64,000 nucleotides of DNA, taken from positions 5,196,001 through 5,260,000 of the forward strand of contig NZ_CP073653.1 in NCBI RefSeq assembly GCF_018223745.1, written 5' to 3'. Position 1 is the first letter of the stretch, and each line of letters opens with the position of its first letter. This document shows positions 36,248-44,381 of this stretch, in pieces. The notes below the pieces were generated by a model. That model had not been told where the DNA came from. It did no database searches and saw only the letters and a program-made list of their open reading frames with translations. The DNA comes from Clostridium beijerinckii (GTDB lineage Bacteria > Bacillota > Clostridia > Clostridiales > Clostridiaceae). The position numbers and the translations under genes were made by a program.

Positions 36248-37561
36248 TTATTTATTTTTTGCCTTATATGAATCCATAGCAGATTGTAATTCCTTATCTG
36301 CATCTTGTGGAGTCTTAGTTAAACCAAATATTTCTTGGCAAGTTGATTTGTGTACTTCTGCAACTTCTGCTGGTAAGTATTGGTCATACCATAATTGAAC
36401 TCCTTTTGCTTGGTTAACTGTGTCTAAGATTTTTTGTGTTAATGCATCATCTGGTTTAAAATCTTTAAGTGGAATAATCTTACCTAATTTCTTACGATCT
36501 TGTAATGCTTGATCATCTAATAAAGATTGAATTAATTTAAAAGCACCTTCTTTATCTTTACATGTTTCTGAAATTGAATATAAGTTATCTCCAACTGTTC
36601 CTGCACAAAGTGATTGATCTTCTTTTGAACCGTCTAATGCTGGGAATGGGAAGAATCCTAATTTACTCATAAAGTCTGGATTTTCACCAAGTACTGTACC
36701 TGTGAACCATGAACCCATTAAATCCATAGCTGCATCACCTTTGTATAATGCTTGTCTAGCTTGACCACTATCATCATCCATACCATTGAATCCATCTATA
36801 AAGTAACCTTTTTTAACCCAATCTTGAATTTTGCTTCCAGCAAATTCAAATGCAGGGTTTTCAAATTTTCCTTTTCCTGATGCTGCATCTGCGAATGCAT
36901 TTAACCCACCAAAACGAGTTGCTAAGTACATATAATACATAGATCCTGTCCATTTTGTAGCATTAGCTAAAGCAAATGGCGCCACTCCGTTTGCTTTTAA
37001 CTTATCACATGCAGCTTCTAATTCAGAAATAGTTTTTGGCTCTTGTATTCCATATTTAGCAAAAACATCTTTGTTATAGAAGAAGCCTGCTACGGATACG
37101 TTTTCAACTGGAACGGCATAAATTTTTCCATTGTATGAACATTGATTAATTCCAGCATCTATAAATTTATCTTTGTAGTTATCTTTGTTCATGAATTCTG
37201 TAAGATCAGCAATTTTATTTGAATTTACATAATCAATTAATCCTGATCCTCCCCATTGAATAAATACATCTGGAGTCTGATTTGAACTCATTGCCATAGA
37301 TAATTTCTGTTTGTAGGAATCATTAACCTGATCAACAACTTCTACATCATATTGTGGGTTAGCTTCCATAAACCTTTTAACTGATGCTTTAATTGCATCT
37401 GCTGCTGTTGACGTTTGGATATGCCATAATGTCAATTTTGTCTTTCCTGAAGCAGATCCACCGCTTGTCTGTGAAGTGCTGTTTCCGCAGCCAATCATTG
37501 ATGCAGAAACCATAGTTACTGTCATTATGATTGATGCTATCCTTTTCAAATTCTTATTCAT
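36248..37561 (-). CDS. Sugar ABC transporter solute-binding lipoprotein (family 1)
   Basis: 437 residues. The N-terminal signal ends in a lipobox-like MIGC with the lipidated Cys at 25, then a Ser/Gly spacer. KLTLWHIQTS and DVFIQWGGSG are typical of the extracellular solute-binding family 1 fold, with further family blocks (YNGKIYAVPVENVSVAGFFYNKDVF and AAMDLMGSWF). It captures an oligosaccharide outside the membrane for the two permeases downstream. It is first in the operon; a cre-like site lies about 60 bp upstream. The ligand is probably a beta-glycan fragment, given GH30 and GH3. Confidence 0.92.
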   Translation of the reverse strand: MNKNLKRIASIIMTVTMVSASMIGCGNSTSQTSGGSASGKTKLTLWHIQTSTAADAIKASVKRFMEANPQYDVEVVDQVNDSYKQKLSMAMSSNQTPDVFIQWGGSGLIDYVNSNKIADLTEFMNKDNYKDKFIDAGINQCSYNGKIYAVPVENVSVAGFFYNKDVFAKYGIQEPKTISELEAACDKLKANGVAPFALANATKWTGSMYYMYLATRFGGLNAFADAASGKGKFENPAFEFAGSKIQDWVKKGYFIDGFNGMDDDSGQARQALYKGDAAMDLMGSWFTGTVLGENPDFMSKLGFFPFPALDGSKEDQSLCAGTVGDNLYSISETCKDKEGAFKLIQSLLDDQALQDRKKLGKIIPLKDFKPDDALTQKILDTVNQAKGVQLWYDQYLPAEVAEVHKSTCQEIFGLTKTPQDADKELQSAMDSYKAKNK

Positions 37562-37615
37562 ATACCTTTCTACCCCCTAGAATTTTCATATATTTGATAT
37601 ACTTATATATTAGCA

Positions 37616-37631
37616 TTGATAACGTTTAATA
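37616..37631 (-). promoter_or_regulatory. cre-like site upstream of the solute-binding protein gene
   Basis: On the minus strand TATTAAACGTTATCAA keeps the CG core and the right half of the CcpA cre consensus, with two mismatches in the left half. It lies 55 bp before the start codon, a typical position for catabolite repression. Confidence 0.45.
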
Positions 37632-37791
37632 AAAATTGAATAATTTGTCTTTTAGATATAATTTTATATCCTATTGTAATTTTTCTTTATTAAACGCATA
37701 AATAACCTCCATTTTAAATAGTTCTCTAAAATACTATCTAAATAATGAAGGCATTTATATTTTTATTCACATATTAAATTTTTATAAATTG

Positions 37792-37826
37792 AGGCTGAAA
37801 GCTGGAGGGGAACCTGCCTTCAGCCT
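37792..37826 (-). terminator. Terminator after the isomerase gene
   Basis: AGGCTGAA (37792-37799) pairs with TTCAGCCT (37819-37826), with a GC-rich loop. It lies about 90 bp downstream of the isomerase stop. The minus-strand tail is AT-rich but lacks a long T-run. The surrounding gap 37562-37916 contains no ORF. Confidence 0.55.
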
Positions 37827-37916
37827 TTGAAATATATTACCTCAAAAACAAAGATAGATAAAAAAACTGCCAAGAATATTTATCTATAACCCTTTGATTC
37901 TGGTAAATATCCAATA

Positions 37917-39389
37917 CTATTTGAAAGGATTTTCAGTTTTGTAAAGCATACCTTTTGGTTGATTGAATCCAACTTCTTTAACACCTAAATATCTAAATAA
38001 GTTGTAAACAGCTTTTCCAAAGTGTCCAAATGCAACTGCTCCATGATGAGGATATCTGCCTTCTACTAATACGTGACGATAGAATCTTCCCATTTCAGGA
38101 ATTGCAAATACTCCTATAGCTCCAAATGAACGAGTTGCAACTGGTAATACTTCACCTTCTGCTACATAAGCTGTAAGTTCTGCATCTGCATTACTTTGTA
38201 ATCTGAAGAATGTAATATCTCCTGGTACTATATCTCCTTCAAGTGTTCCTCTAGTTATATTTGGTTCTTGATTTGGTTCAAGAGCTCTTGCCATAATCAT
38301 TTGGTTTTTCATTGTTCCACATGTTAATTTACAAGCTGCTGTATTACCACAGTGGAATGCCATGAATGTATCATTTAATGAATAATTAAATTTCCCTTTA
38401 ACTTCTGATTCATACATATCAGCTGGAACTGTATTGTTTATATCAAGTAATGTTACAACATCTTGGCTTATGCAAGTTCCGATGTATTCACTTAATGCAC
38501 CATAAATATCAACTTCACATGATACTGGGATTCCCATAGCTGTTAAACGGCTGTTTACATAACATGGTACAAATCCAAATTGTGTTTGGAATGAAGGCCA
38601 GCATTTATTTGCAAATACAATGTATTCTCTTGAACCTTTATGTTCTTCCATCCAGTCTAATAATGTAATTTCATATTGAGCAAGCTTTGGTAAGATACCA
38701 GGCATTTTATTTCCTTCACCTAATTCTTTTTCCATGCTAGCTATAACGTCTGCAATTCTTGGATCATCTTTATGATCATTAAATGCAGCAAATAAATCTA
38801 GTTCTGAGTTTTCTTCTATTTCAACACCTAAATTGTATAATTGTTTAATAGGTGCATTACAAGCTAAGAAATCTTGAGGTCTTGGACCAAAAGAAATTAT
38901 TTTTAAGTTCTTTAATCCTAATAATGCAGTAGCAACTGGCACAAATTCAGAAATCATTCCTGCAACTTCTGGAGCTGTTCCTACTGGATATTCTGGAATG
39001 TATGCTTTAATGTTTCTTAGAGCTAAATTGTAGCTTGCATTTAACATTCCGCAATATGCATCTCCACGTCCGCCTATTAAATTATCTCCGCTCTCTTCTG
39101 AAGCAGCTGCAAACATAACTGGTCCATCAAATTCTTTAGCAAGTAAAGTTTCTGAAGTTTCAGGACCAAAGTTTCCTAAATATACAACTAATGCATTTAC
39201 TCCAGCTTCTTTAACTTCAGCTAAAGCTTTTCTCATATCTTTTTCATTTTCAACAGTTGTTTGACATTCAAAAATTTCTCCATTAAAAGCTTCTACTACT
39301 GCTTTTCTTCTATTTTCTGATAATTCCATTGGGAAACAATCTCTACTTACTGCAACAATTCCTAATTTTACTTGTGGTATATTATTCAT
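37917..39389 (-). CDS. FucI/AraA-fold sugar isomerase, substrate unknown
   Basis: About 490 residues of the L-fucose/L-arabinose isomerase-related family (COG2407 type). An N-terminal alpha/beta region (GIVAVSRDCFPMELSENR, VYLGNFGPETSETLL) and a central block (SCEVDIYGALSEYIG) are followed by a C-terminal fucose-isomerase-type domain (MAFHCGNTAACKL, GRYPHHGAVAFGHFG). I chose the ATG at 39389 because GGAGGAG lies 6 bp upstream; the ATG at 39404 overlaps it. It lies upstream of the ABC/GH30/GH3 operon and is separated by a terminator. It probably interconverts an aldose and ketose, but the sugar cannot be named. Confidence 0.75.
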   Translation of the reverse strand: MNNIPQVKLGIVAVSRDCFPMELSENRRKAVVEAFNGEIFECQTTVENEKDMRKALAEVKEAGVNALVVYLGNFGPETSETLLAKEFDGPVMFAAASEESGDNLIGGRGDAYCGMLNASYNLALRNIKAYIPEYPVGTAPEVAGMISEFVPVATALLGLKNLKIISFGPRPQDFLACNAPIKQLYNLGVEIEENSELDLFAAFNDHKDDPRIADVIASMEKELGEGNKMPGILPKLAQYEITLLDWMEEHKGSREYIVFANKCWPSFQTQFGFVPCYVNSRLTAMGIPVSCEVDIYGALSEYIGTCISQDVVTLLDINNTVPADMYESEVKGKFNYSLNDTFMAFHCGNTAACKLTCGTMKNQMIMARALEPNQEPNITRGTLEGDIVPGDITFFRLQSNADAELTAYVAEGEVLPVATRSFGAIGVFAIPEMGRFYRHVLVEGRYPHHGAVAFGHFGKAVYNLFRYLGVKEVGFNQPKGMLYKTENPFK

Positions 39390-39762
39390 TTTTAACTCCT
39401 CCATTTTTTATGAATTTTAAATTCTTATAATCAGATCTTGACAAATTTTACGAAGTATATTATTCGATATTTTAATGCTACAAATTAGATTTATTAAGTT
39501 AGATATTAATTAATATCCTATTCCTAAATAATTGAATCTAGCTATTATTTTACATAGCCTGTCCGAGTTTTAAATTTAGCTTTAGTACTTGTTAATGTTT
39601 CACTTTAAATATATTTTAAAATAACTTTTTAAATGTTGTTTGATAAGTCTATAATAAAGCTTTTATATTAATTAGTCAATACCTTTTTGTATACATTTTC
39701 ATAATTAATTTTTCTAATAGTTATATACTGTAAAATGCATAAATTTTTATCTATTTATTCAA

Positions 39763-39791
39763 TTGCTGTAATATGTAAACTTTGATATAAT
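39763..39791 (+). promoter_or_regulatory. Probable sigma-A promoter of the chemoreceptor gene
   Basis: TTGCTG (39763-39768), a 17-bp spacer, and TATAAT (39786-39791) precede the MCP start by about 48 bp. The -10 is perfect and the -35 matches at three positions. The 434-bp divergent gap with the isomerase gene has no ORF. Confidence 0.5.
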
Positions 39792-39838
39792 AATATATGT
39801 TAATGTTTTCACTTTGAATTTAGTAGGAGTGATTCGGT

Positions 39839-41587
39839 ATGAATAAAATTAAAAAAGCTTTTAATAAAGATAAACAATCCTTCATAAGTAAATCATTCAA
39901 ATTAAACGAAAAATTCAAAAACTATTCTATAAGTAAAAAAATAGATACAACCTTTAATTTTATACTTATATTTACATTATTGAGTATGGTTATATCTATA
40001 GGTGTACTACTATCATTATCTGCTAGAACTTTTTCTCTATATAATGGTCCTTATCATATTTCTCAAGCATTATCCGATATTAGGCTTGCATTTCAGGTTT
40101 CTGATACAAATATTTCTAGAGCTGTAATAGAAAATAGTCCTAAAAATAAGGAAGACTTTATAAGAAATTCCGATGAAGCCCTTGAAGAGCTCACTAGTAA
40201 GATAGATTTATTGAAGCAAAATACAAGTGATAAATCTGCCATAGATCAACTTACTAAAAATTTAAGTATTGCTGATACCTATAGAAAAGAACTATGCAAT
40301 TCTATCAAAAATAATGATCCTAAAAGTACAATAACTTCTAAGTTGGATACATATAGCTTTCAAATAGATATTGTCGAAAATTATATTTCTCAATTATACG
40401 AATCTTCTAAAGGAAATGCACAAACATTTGTAAATGAATCCATTTTTTACAGGAATTTGGCTACCGTAATTCTTGTTTTAATAATTATATTTTTAATACT
40501 CATTCCAAGATTTCTAGGTAAAACTTTAAAATCTTCTATATTTGAAGGAATAAATAATGTAAAAAAAGTTTCTACAAATTTATCAAATGGAATATTAAAC
40601 ATAGACAATGAATATTCTTCAAAAGATGAAATGGGTGATATGTTCAATGATTTGAAGAAATCTATAGATATGCTAAAATTATATATTAAAGATATAACAT
40701 ATACATTAGAGGAATTATCAAATAGAAATTTAAATATTAACAAAATGGAATCCGTTCATTACATTGGGGATTTTGCGCCAATACAAAAATCTTTAGATGA
40801 AATTATAGCTAACTTAAATTCTAGCTTTTTAGATATAGATAAATCAATTGATTTTACTGCAAATAGCGCGAAAGAAATTTCTTCAATTACAAAAGTACTT
40901 TCCGAAGGAGCTTCTAATCAAGCTAGCGCAGTGCAAGAACTTCAGGGAAACTTTAATATAATACTTGATCAAGTAAAAAAGAATACAAATAACTCTGAAA
41001 AAGCTTATAATTATTACAATGAAACAACAAAGATTGTTGCTGATGGAAATAATAAAATGAAACAATTAATGGAATCTATAAACGAGATTGCTACTGCCTC
41101 CAATGAAATTTCAGCAATTATAAATACAATTCAGTCAATATCTGAACAAACTAACTTATTAGCTTTAAATGCAGCTATAGAAGCTGCCAGAGCAGGCGAT
41201 GCCGGAAAGGGGTTCGCCGTTGTTGCTGATGAGGTACGAAAATTAGCTGAACAATCTTCTAATTCTGTTAAAAATATTACTCAAATAATAAAGAACTCAT
41301 TAAACACTGTATCTAAAGGCGAATTGATAGCAAATGAAACTGGTATAGCCTTAAATAGCATTGTCGAAAATGTTGAATATACTTCAGAGTTAGTAAAGGA
41401 AATAGCTACTGCTTCTGAAGAGCAAACAAGTGCAATATCAAAAATGACTTTAAAAGTGGATATTATATCAGATATTGTCCAAACTAACCTAGCAACAGCA
41501 GAGGAAACATCAGCATCTATTGAAGAATTAGCATCTCACTCGCAAATTATGCATGAGCAAATTTCTGAATTCAAATTACAACATTGA
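39839..41587 (+). CDS. Methyl-accepting chemotaxis protein
   Basis: 582 residues. Two membrane helices (about 42-62 and 205-222) enclose a roughly 140-residue helical sensor region. A HAMP segment (about 225-280) and a long coiled-coil signalling domain follow. The hairpin tip motif EQTNLLALNAAIEAARAGDA and the flanking KGFAVVADEVRKLAEQS are intact. It clusters with CheA/CheW and steers motility toward a sensed compound, plausibly a sugar handled by the adjacent divergent genes. Ligand unknown. AGGAGTG precedes the ATG. Confidence 0.93.
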   Translation: MNKIKKAFNKDKQSFISKSFKLNEKFKNYSISKKIDTTFNFILIFTLLSMVISIGVLLSLSARTFSLYNGPYHISQALSDIRLAFQVSDTNISRAVIENSPKNKEDFIRNSDEALEELTSKIDLLKQNTSDKSAIDQLTKNLSIADTYRKELCNSIKNNDPKSTITSKLDTYSFQIDIVENYISQLYESSKGNAQTFVNESIFYRNLATVILVLIIIFLILIPRFLGKTLKSSIFEGINNVKKVSTNLSNGILNIDNEYSSKDEMGDMFNDLKKSIDMLKLYIKDITYTLEELSNRNLNINKMESVHYIGDFAPIQKSLDEIIANLNSSFLDIDKSIDFTANSAKEISSITKVLSEGASNQASAVQELQGNFNIILDQVKKNTNNSEKAYNYYNETTKIVADGNNKMKQLMESINEIATASNEISAIINTIQSISEQTNLLALNAAIEAARAGDAGKGFAVVADEVRKLAEQSSNSVKNITQIIKNSLNTVSKGELIANETGIALNSIVENVEYTSELVKEIATASEEQTSAISKMTLKVDIISDIVQTNLATAEETSASIEELASHSQIMHEQISEFKLQH

Positions 41588-41595
41588 TATAAATA

Positions 41596-41643
41596 AGCCT
41601 CCATATAAATAGTCTTTGAAAATAACTATTTTATATAGAGGCT
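41596..41643. terminator. Terminator between MCP and PTS EIIC genes
   Basis: AGCCTC (41596-41601) pairs with GAGGCT (41638-41643), continued by ATATAAATAGT/ACTATTTTATAT. It is right after the MCP stop and serves converging transcription from the EIIC gene side. Confidence 0.7.
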
Positions 41644-41741
41644 ATTTATTATAGAAAAAGTAATAATAATTTATCTTTAATTAAATTACGACTACTAATT
41701 TTTAAAAATGTTCTTGATTTAATTTATATCAAATTTCAATT

Positions 41742-43052
41742 TTATGCATTTTTTGCTGCCTGTTCATTTTTAAAGTTTAAAGCATCTTGTTTCTTAAAGA
41801 ATGGGTAGTAAATAACAAATGATACTCCCATAATTACTAATTGCAATAACGCCATTTTCCATCCACCTAAGATAAGTCCTGCTATTATTGGTGGTGTTGT
41901 CCATGGAACTAATACTCCAGTAAATAATGGAACTAACCCTGTATACATTGCAAAATAAGTAATTAACCCTGTAACCATTGGAGTAAGTATAAATGGTATT
42001 GCCATAAATGGATTCATTACTATTGGAGTTCCAAATGAAACTGGTTCATTTATATTGAAAAATCCTGGTACTATAGCTAATTTACCTAGTTCTTTACTTT
42101 GTGCTGATTTTGCAAACAATAACATACATATTACAAGTCCTATTGTTACACCTGAACCTGTCATACCAATCATATTGTCTAAAAATTGTTGTGTTACTAT
42201 ATGACCACCATTAGCTACTGTAAGTGCTTTTCCACTATTAACTATAGCTTGATTTTCCATTGCATTTGATGTTAGTATTCCTGTCATTATACCACTTATA
42301 ATTGATGATCCATGTACTCCAAACCACCATAAAAATGGGATTATAAATGTCATAACAATAACTCCGCCTAGAGAATCTGTCATTCCTTGTAATGGTGTTT
42401 GTATTAACTTATATATTAGTTCTATAAATGTTGTATTCATTCCATATTTAAGAATACTATAAAGTATTGTTGCTCCAAGCACTATAACTGCTGCTGGTAT
42501 TAATGATGCAAATGAGTTTGCAACCCCTTGTGGTACACCAGCTGGCATTTTAATTGTAATCTTCCTTTTCATGAACCATGAGTAAATTGCACCTACAACT
42601 AAACCAATAATAATTGCTGTAACCATTCCTTTTCCACCAGCAAATTCTTTACTAATAACATCGCTTACTTTTTCTCCTCCCTTAGTTATCACATAAGAAT
42701 TAGTTGTTAATAAAAATACTACAAATGATATTATTCCTGCAGATAGAGGTTCATGTCCCTCGTTTTTCGCATAGGTATATGCTATACCTATTGCCGCAAT
42801 AAATGCAATTATTGAGAATGTAGCTCCATAAGCTTGAAATAATGGCTCTGTCCATCCTGGTCCAAGCTGACTAGCCATCCAATCGTTAAATGGCTGATAT
42901 GGTATTTGTGCAAGTAATAAAAATACTGATCCTACCATAATAAAAGGTAATGTAAATAAAATACCATCTTTTAATGCTATAACACCTTTTAGGTTAACAA
43001 ACTTCATAACTACTGGTATAACCTTTTCATTTAGGGTATTTCCAATTGACAT
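41742..43052 (-). CDS. celB: PTS lactose/cellobiose-type EIIC permease
   Basis: 436 residues with about ten hydrophobic segments, typical of CelB/ChbC. Conserved parts include IPFLWWFGVHGSS and the substrate-site region FFNINEPVSFGTPIVMNP. It transports cellobiose or a related beta-disaccharide while it is phosphorylated by EIIB. It is third in the EIIA-EIIB-EIIC gene string on the minus strand. AGGAGGAA precedes the ATG. Confidence 0.95.
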   Translation of the reverse strand: MSIGNTLNEKVIPVVMKFVNLKGVIALKDGILFTLPFIMVGSVFLLLAQIPYQPFNDWMASQLGPGWTEPLFQAYGATFSIIAFIAAIGIAYTYAKNEGHEPLSAGIISFVVFLLTTNSYVITKGGEKVSDVISKEFAGGKGMVTAIIIGLVVGAIYSWFMKRKITIKMPAGVPQGVANSFASLIPAAVIVLGATILYSILKYGMNTTFIELIYKLIQTPLQGMTDSLGGVIVMTFIIPFLWWFGVHGSSIISGIMTGILTSNAMENQAIVNSGKALTVANGGHIVTQQFLDNMIGMTGSGVTIGLVICMLLFAKSAQSKELGKLAIVPGFFNINEPVSFGTPIVMNPFMAIPFILTPMVTGLITYFAMYTGLVPLFTGVLVPWTTPPIIAGLILGGWKMALLQLVIMGVSFVIYYPFFKKQDALNFKNEQAAKNA

Positions 43053-43240
43053 AATGATTCCTCCTTAATTAAATATAATATGATAGTCAGAATATATAAT
43101 AATAAATATGTTAGGCTTAATATTATCTTTTATATTAAAGTTACAACCTTCCATATAGCCTGCTAATATCTTAAATGATTATATATAACTTTGTACAATA
43201 ATTCAGTTTTATATTACATTTTTCTATATAAATTCAGTTC

Positions 43241-43549
43241 TTATTTATTAGCTAAATTTAGTGCAAATTCTAGCACTTTTGCTCCATTCATCATTCCATA
43301 ATCAACCATTGGTATTACATCCACTGGAATTCCAAGTGGTTCACACATCTTTTTTGCTTTTCCTAATGTATATCCAACTTGTGGCCCTAATAGTGCAACG
43401 TTTACATTATCTAGATGTTTATCCATTTGTCCTTCTGGAAAAGCTTCTATATCTACTTCTACACCTTTGACCTTAGCTGCATCCTTCATTTTACTAACTA
43501 AAAGACTTGTTGACATTCCTGCTGCGCAAAATAATCTAATTTTCATCAT
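43241..43549 (-). CDS. celA: PTS cellobiose-type EIIB
   Basis: 102 residues, the normal EIIB size. The phosphorylated Cys is at position 8 in RLFCAAGMSTSLLV, the classical P-loop-like motif. LLGPQVGYTL is also conserved. It passes phosphate from EIIA to the incoming sugar on EIIC. GGAGGAA lies 6 bp before the first of two adjacent ATGs. Confidence 0.95.
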   Translation of the reverse strand: MMKIRLFCAAGMSTSLLVSKMKDAAKVKGVEVDIEAFPEGQMDKHLDNVNVALLGPQVGYTLGKAKKMCEPLGIPVDVIPMVDYGMMNGAKVLEFALNLANK

Positions 43550-43626
43550 AGTTGATTCCTCCTTAAATATATATAGTTTATTAAAATAAGAATTATAGTT
43601 GTTGATTAATTAAATTTATATCTCTT

Positions 43627-43950
43627 TTATTGTTTTACTAATGTATTTATAATTTTCCTTAATTCCATTATTTGTTCAATTAAATTCTTTTCAGTTATTG
43701 CTGTCATTAAATGATCTTGTGCATGTACAAATAAAACCGATATATCAACTTTTTCTCCATTAGCTTCTTTATGAAGAAACATTGTCTGACCTTCATGAGC
43801 TTTAGCTAATGCATCATTTGCTAATTGCATTTCTTTTTCAGCTTCCTCATAATTTCCTTCGTTTACATTATTAAGAGCCATATAAGCATGATTTTTGCAG
43901 TCTCCAGCGTTTATTATAATATTCATGATTGCTAATTCTAATTCTTCCAT
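43627..43950 (-). CDS. celC: PTS lactose/cellobiose-type EIIA
   Basis: 107 residues forming the helical trimeric EIIA of the lactose/cellobiose class. The HAQDHLM motif near 76-82 contains the phosphorylated His region. AGDCKNHAYMAL and EGNYEEAEKEM are family features. It is first in the operon, about 80 bp downstream of a sigma-54 promoter. Confidence 0.95.
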   Translation of the reverse strand: MEELELAIMNIIINAGDCKNHAYMALNNVNEGNYEEAEKEMQLANDALAKAHEGQTMFLHKEANGEKVDISVLFVHAQDHLMTAITEKNLIEQIMELRKIINTLVKQ

Positions 43951-44028
43951 TTTGCTCTCTCCTTTTAATACTTTTTGTTTTTATACTTTATATTAATTTT
44001 GTTTTGTTTTTCTTATGCTTATATATAA

Positions 44029-44045
44029 AGCAATAACCGTGCCAA
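44029..44045 (-). promoter_or_regulatory. Sigma-54 (-24/-12) promoter of the PTS operon
   Basis: On the minus strand TTGGCAC-GGTTA-TTGCT is an exact match to the sigma-54 consensus, with the GG and GC dinucleotides correctly spaced. It lies 79 bp upstream of the EIIA start. The neighbouring activator gene encodes a sigma-54-dependent AAA+ protein, which supports the call. Confidence 0.93.
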
Positions 44046-44113
44046 GTTTCTGATGCAGAAATAAAAATGTGATTATGAGTTCAATCGTAGCATTTATGCA
44101 CTTTTGAGGATAA

Positions 44114-44189
44114 TAAAACACTTTAAAAACAATTATTATGTGTTTTACTTTTTCACAAATTTTTTAAAACAAATGGTCAATGTGTTTTA
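44114..44189 (-). promoter_or_regulatory. Candidate upstream activator sites for the PTS operon
   Basis: TAAAACAC at 44114-44121 and its reverse complement GTGTTTTA at 44140-44147 and 44182-44189 lie 70-145 bp upstream of the sigma-54 promoter, where enhancer-binding proteins act. The spacing of the first pair forms an inverted repeat. The likely binder is the LevR/CelR-type protein encoded next door. Confidence 0.55.
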
Positions 44190-44298
44190 TTTTGTGTATT
44201 TATTATATGTTTTATACCCAATTTTTTAGATATTATAGATTCAAGACAATATTTTGCACTAAATTATAAAACTTAGTCTATAAATTTAAACAAAAAAA

Positions 44299-44354
44299 AT
44301 ATAAATATCTATAAAGTAAGATTACTAGTTATCCTACAGAATAGATATTTATAT
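44299..44354 (-). terminator. Terminator of the activator gene
   Basis: A perfect 14-bp AT-only stem (44299-44312 with 44341-44354) is followed on the minus strand by a run of Ts, 27 bp after the stop. Confidence 0.65.
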
Positions 44355-44381
44355 ATTTCTTATTTTTTCATGATTCATTTA

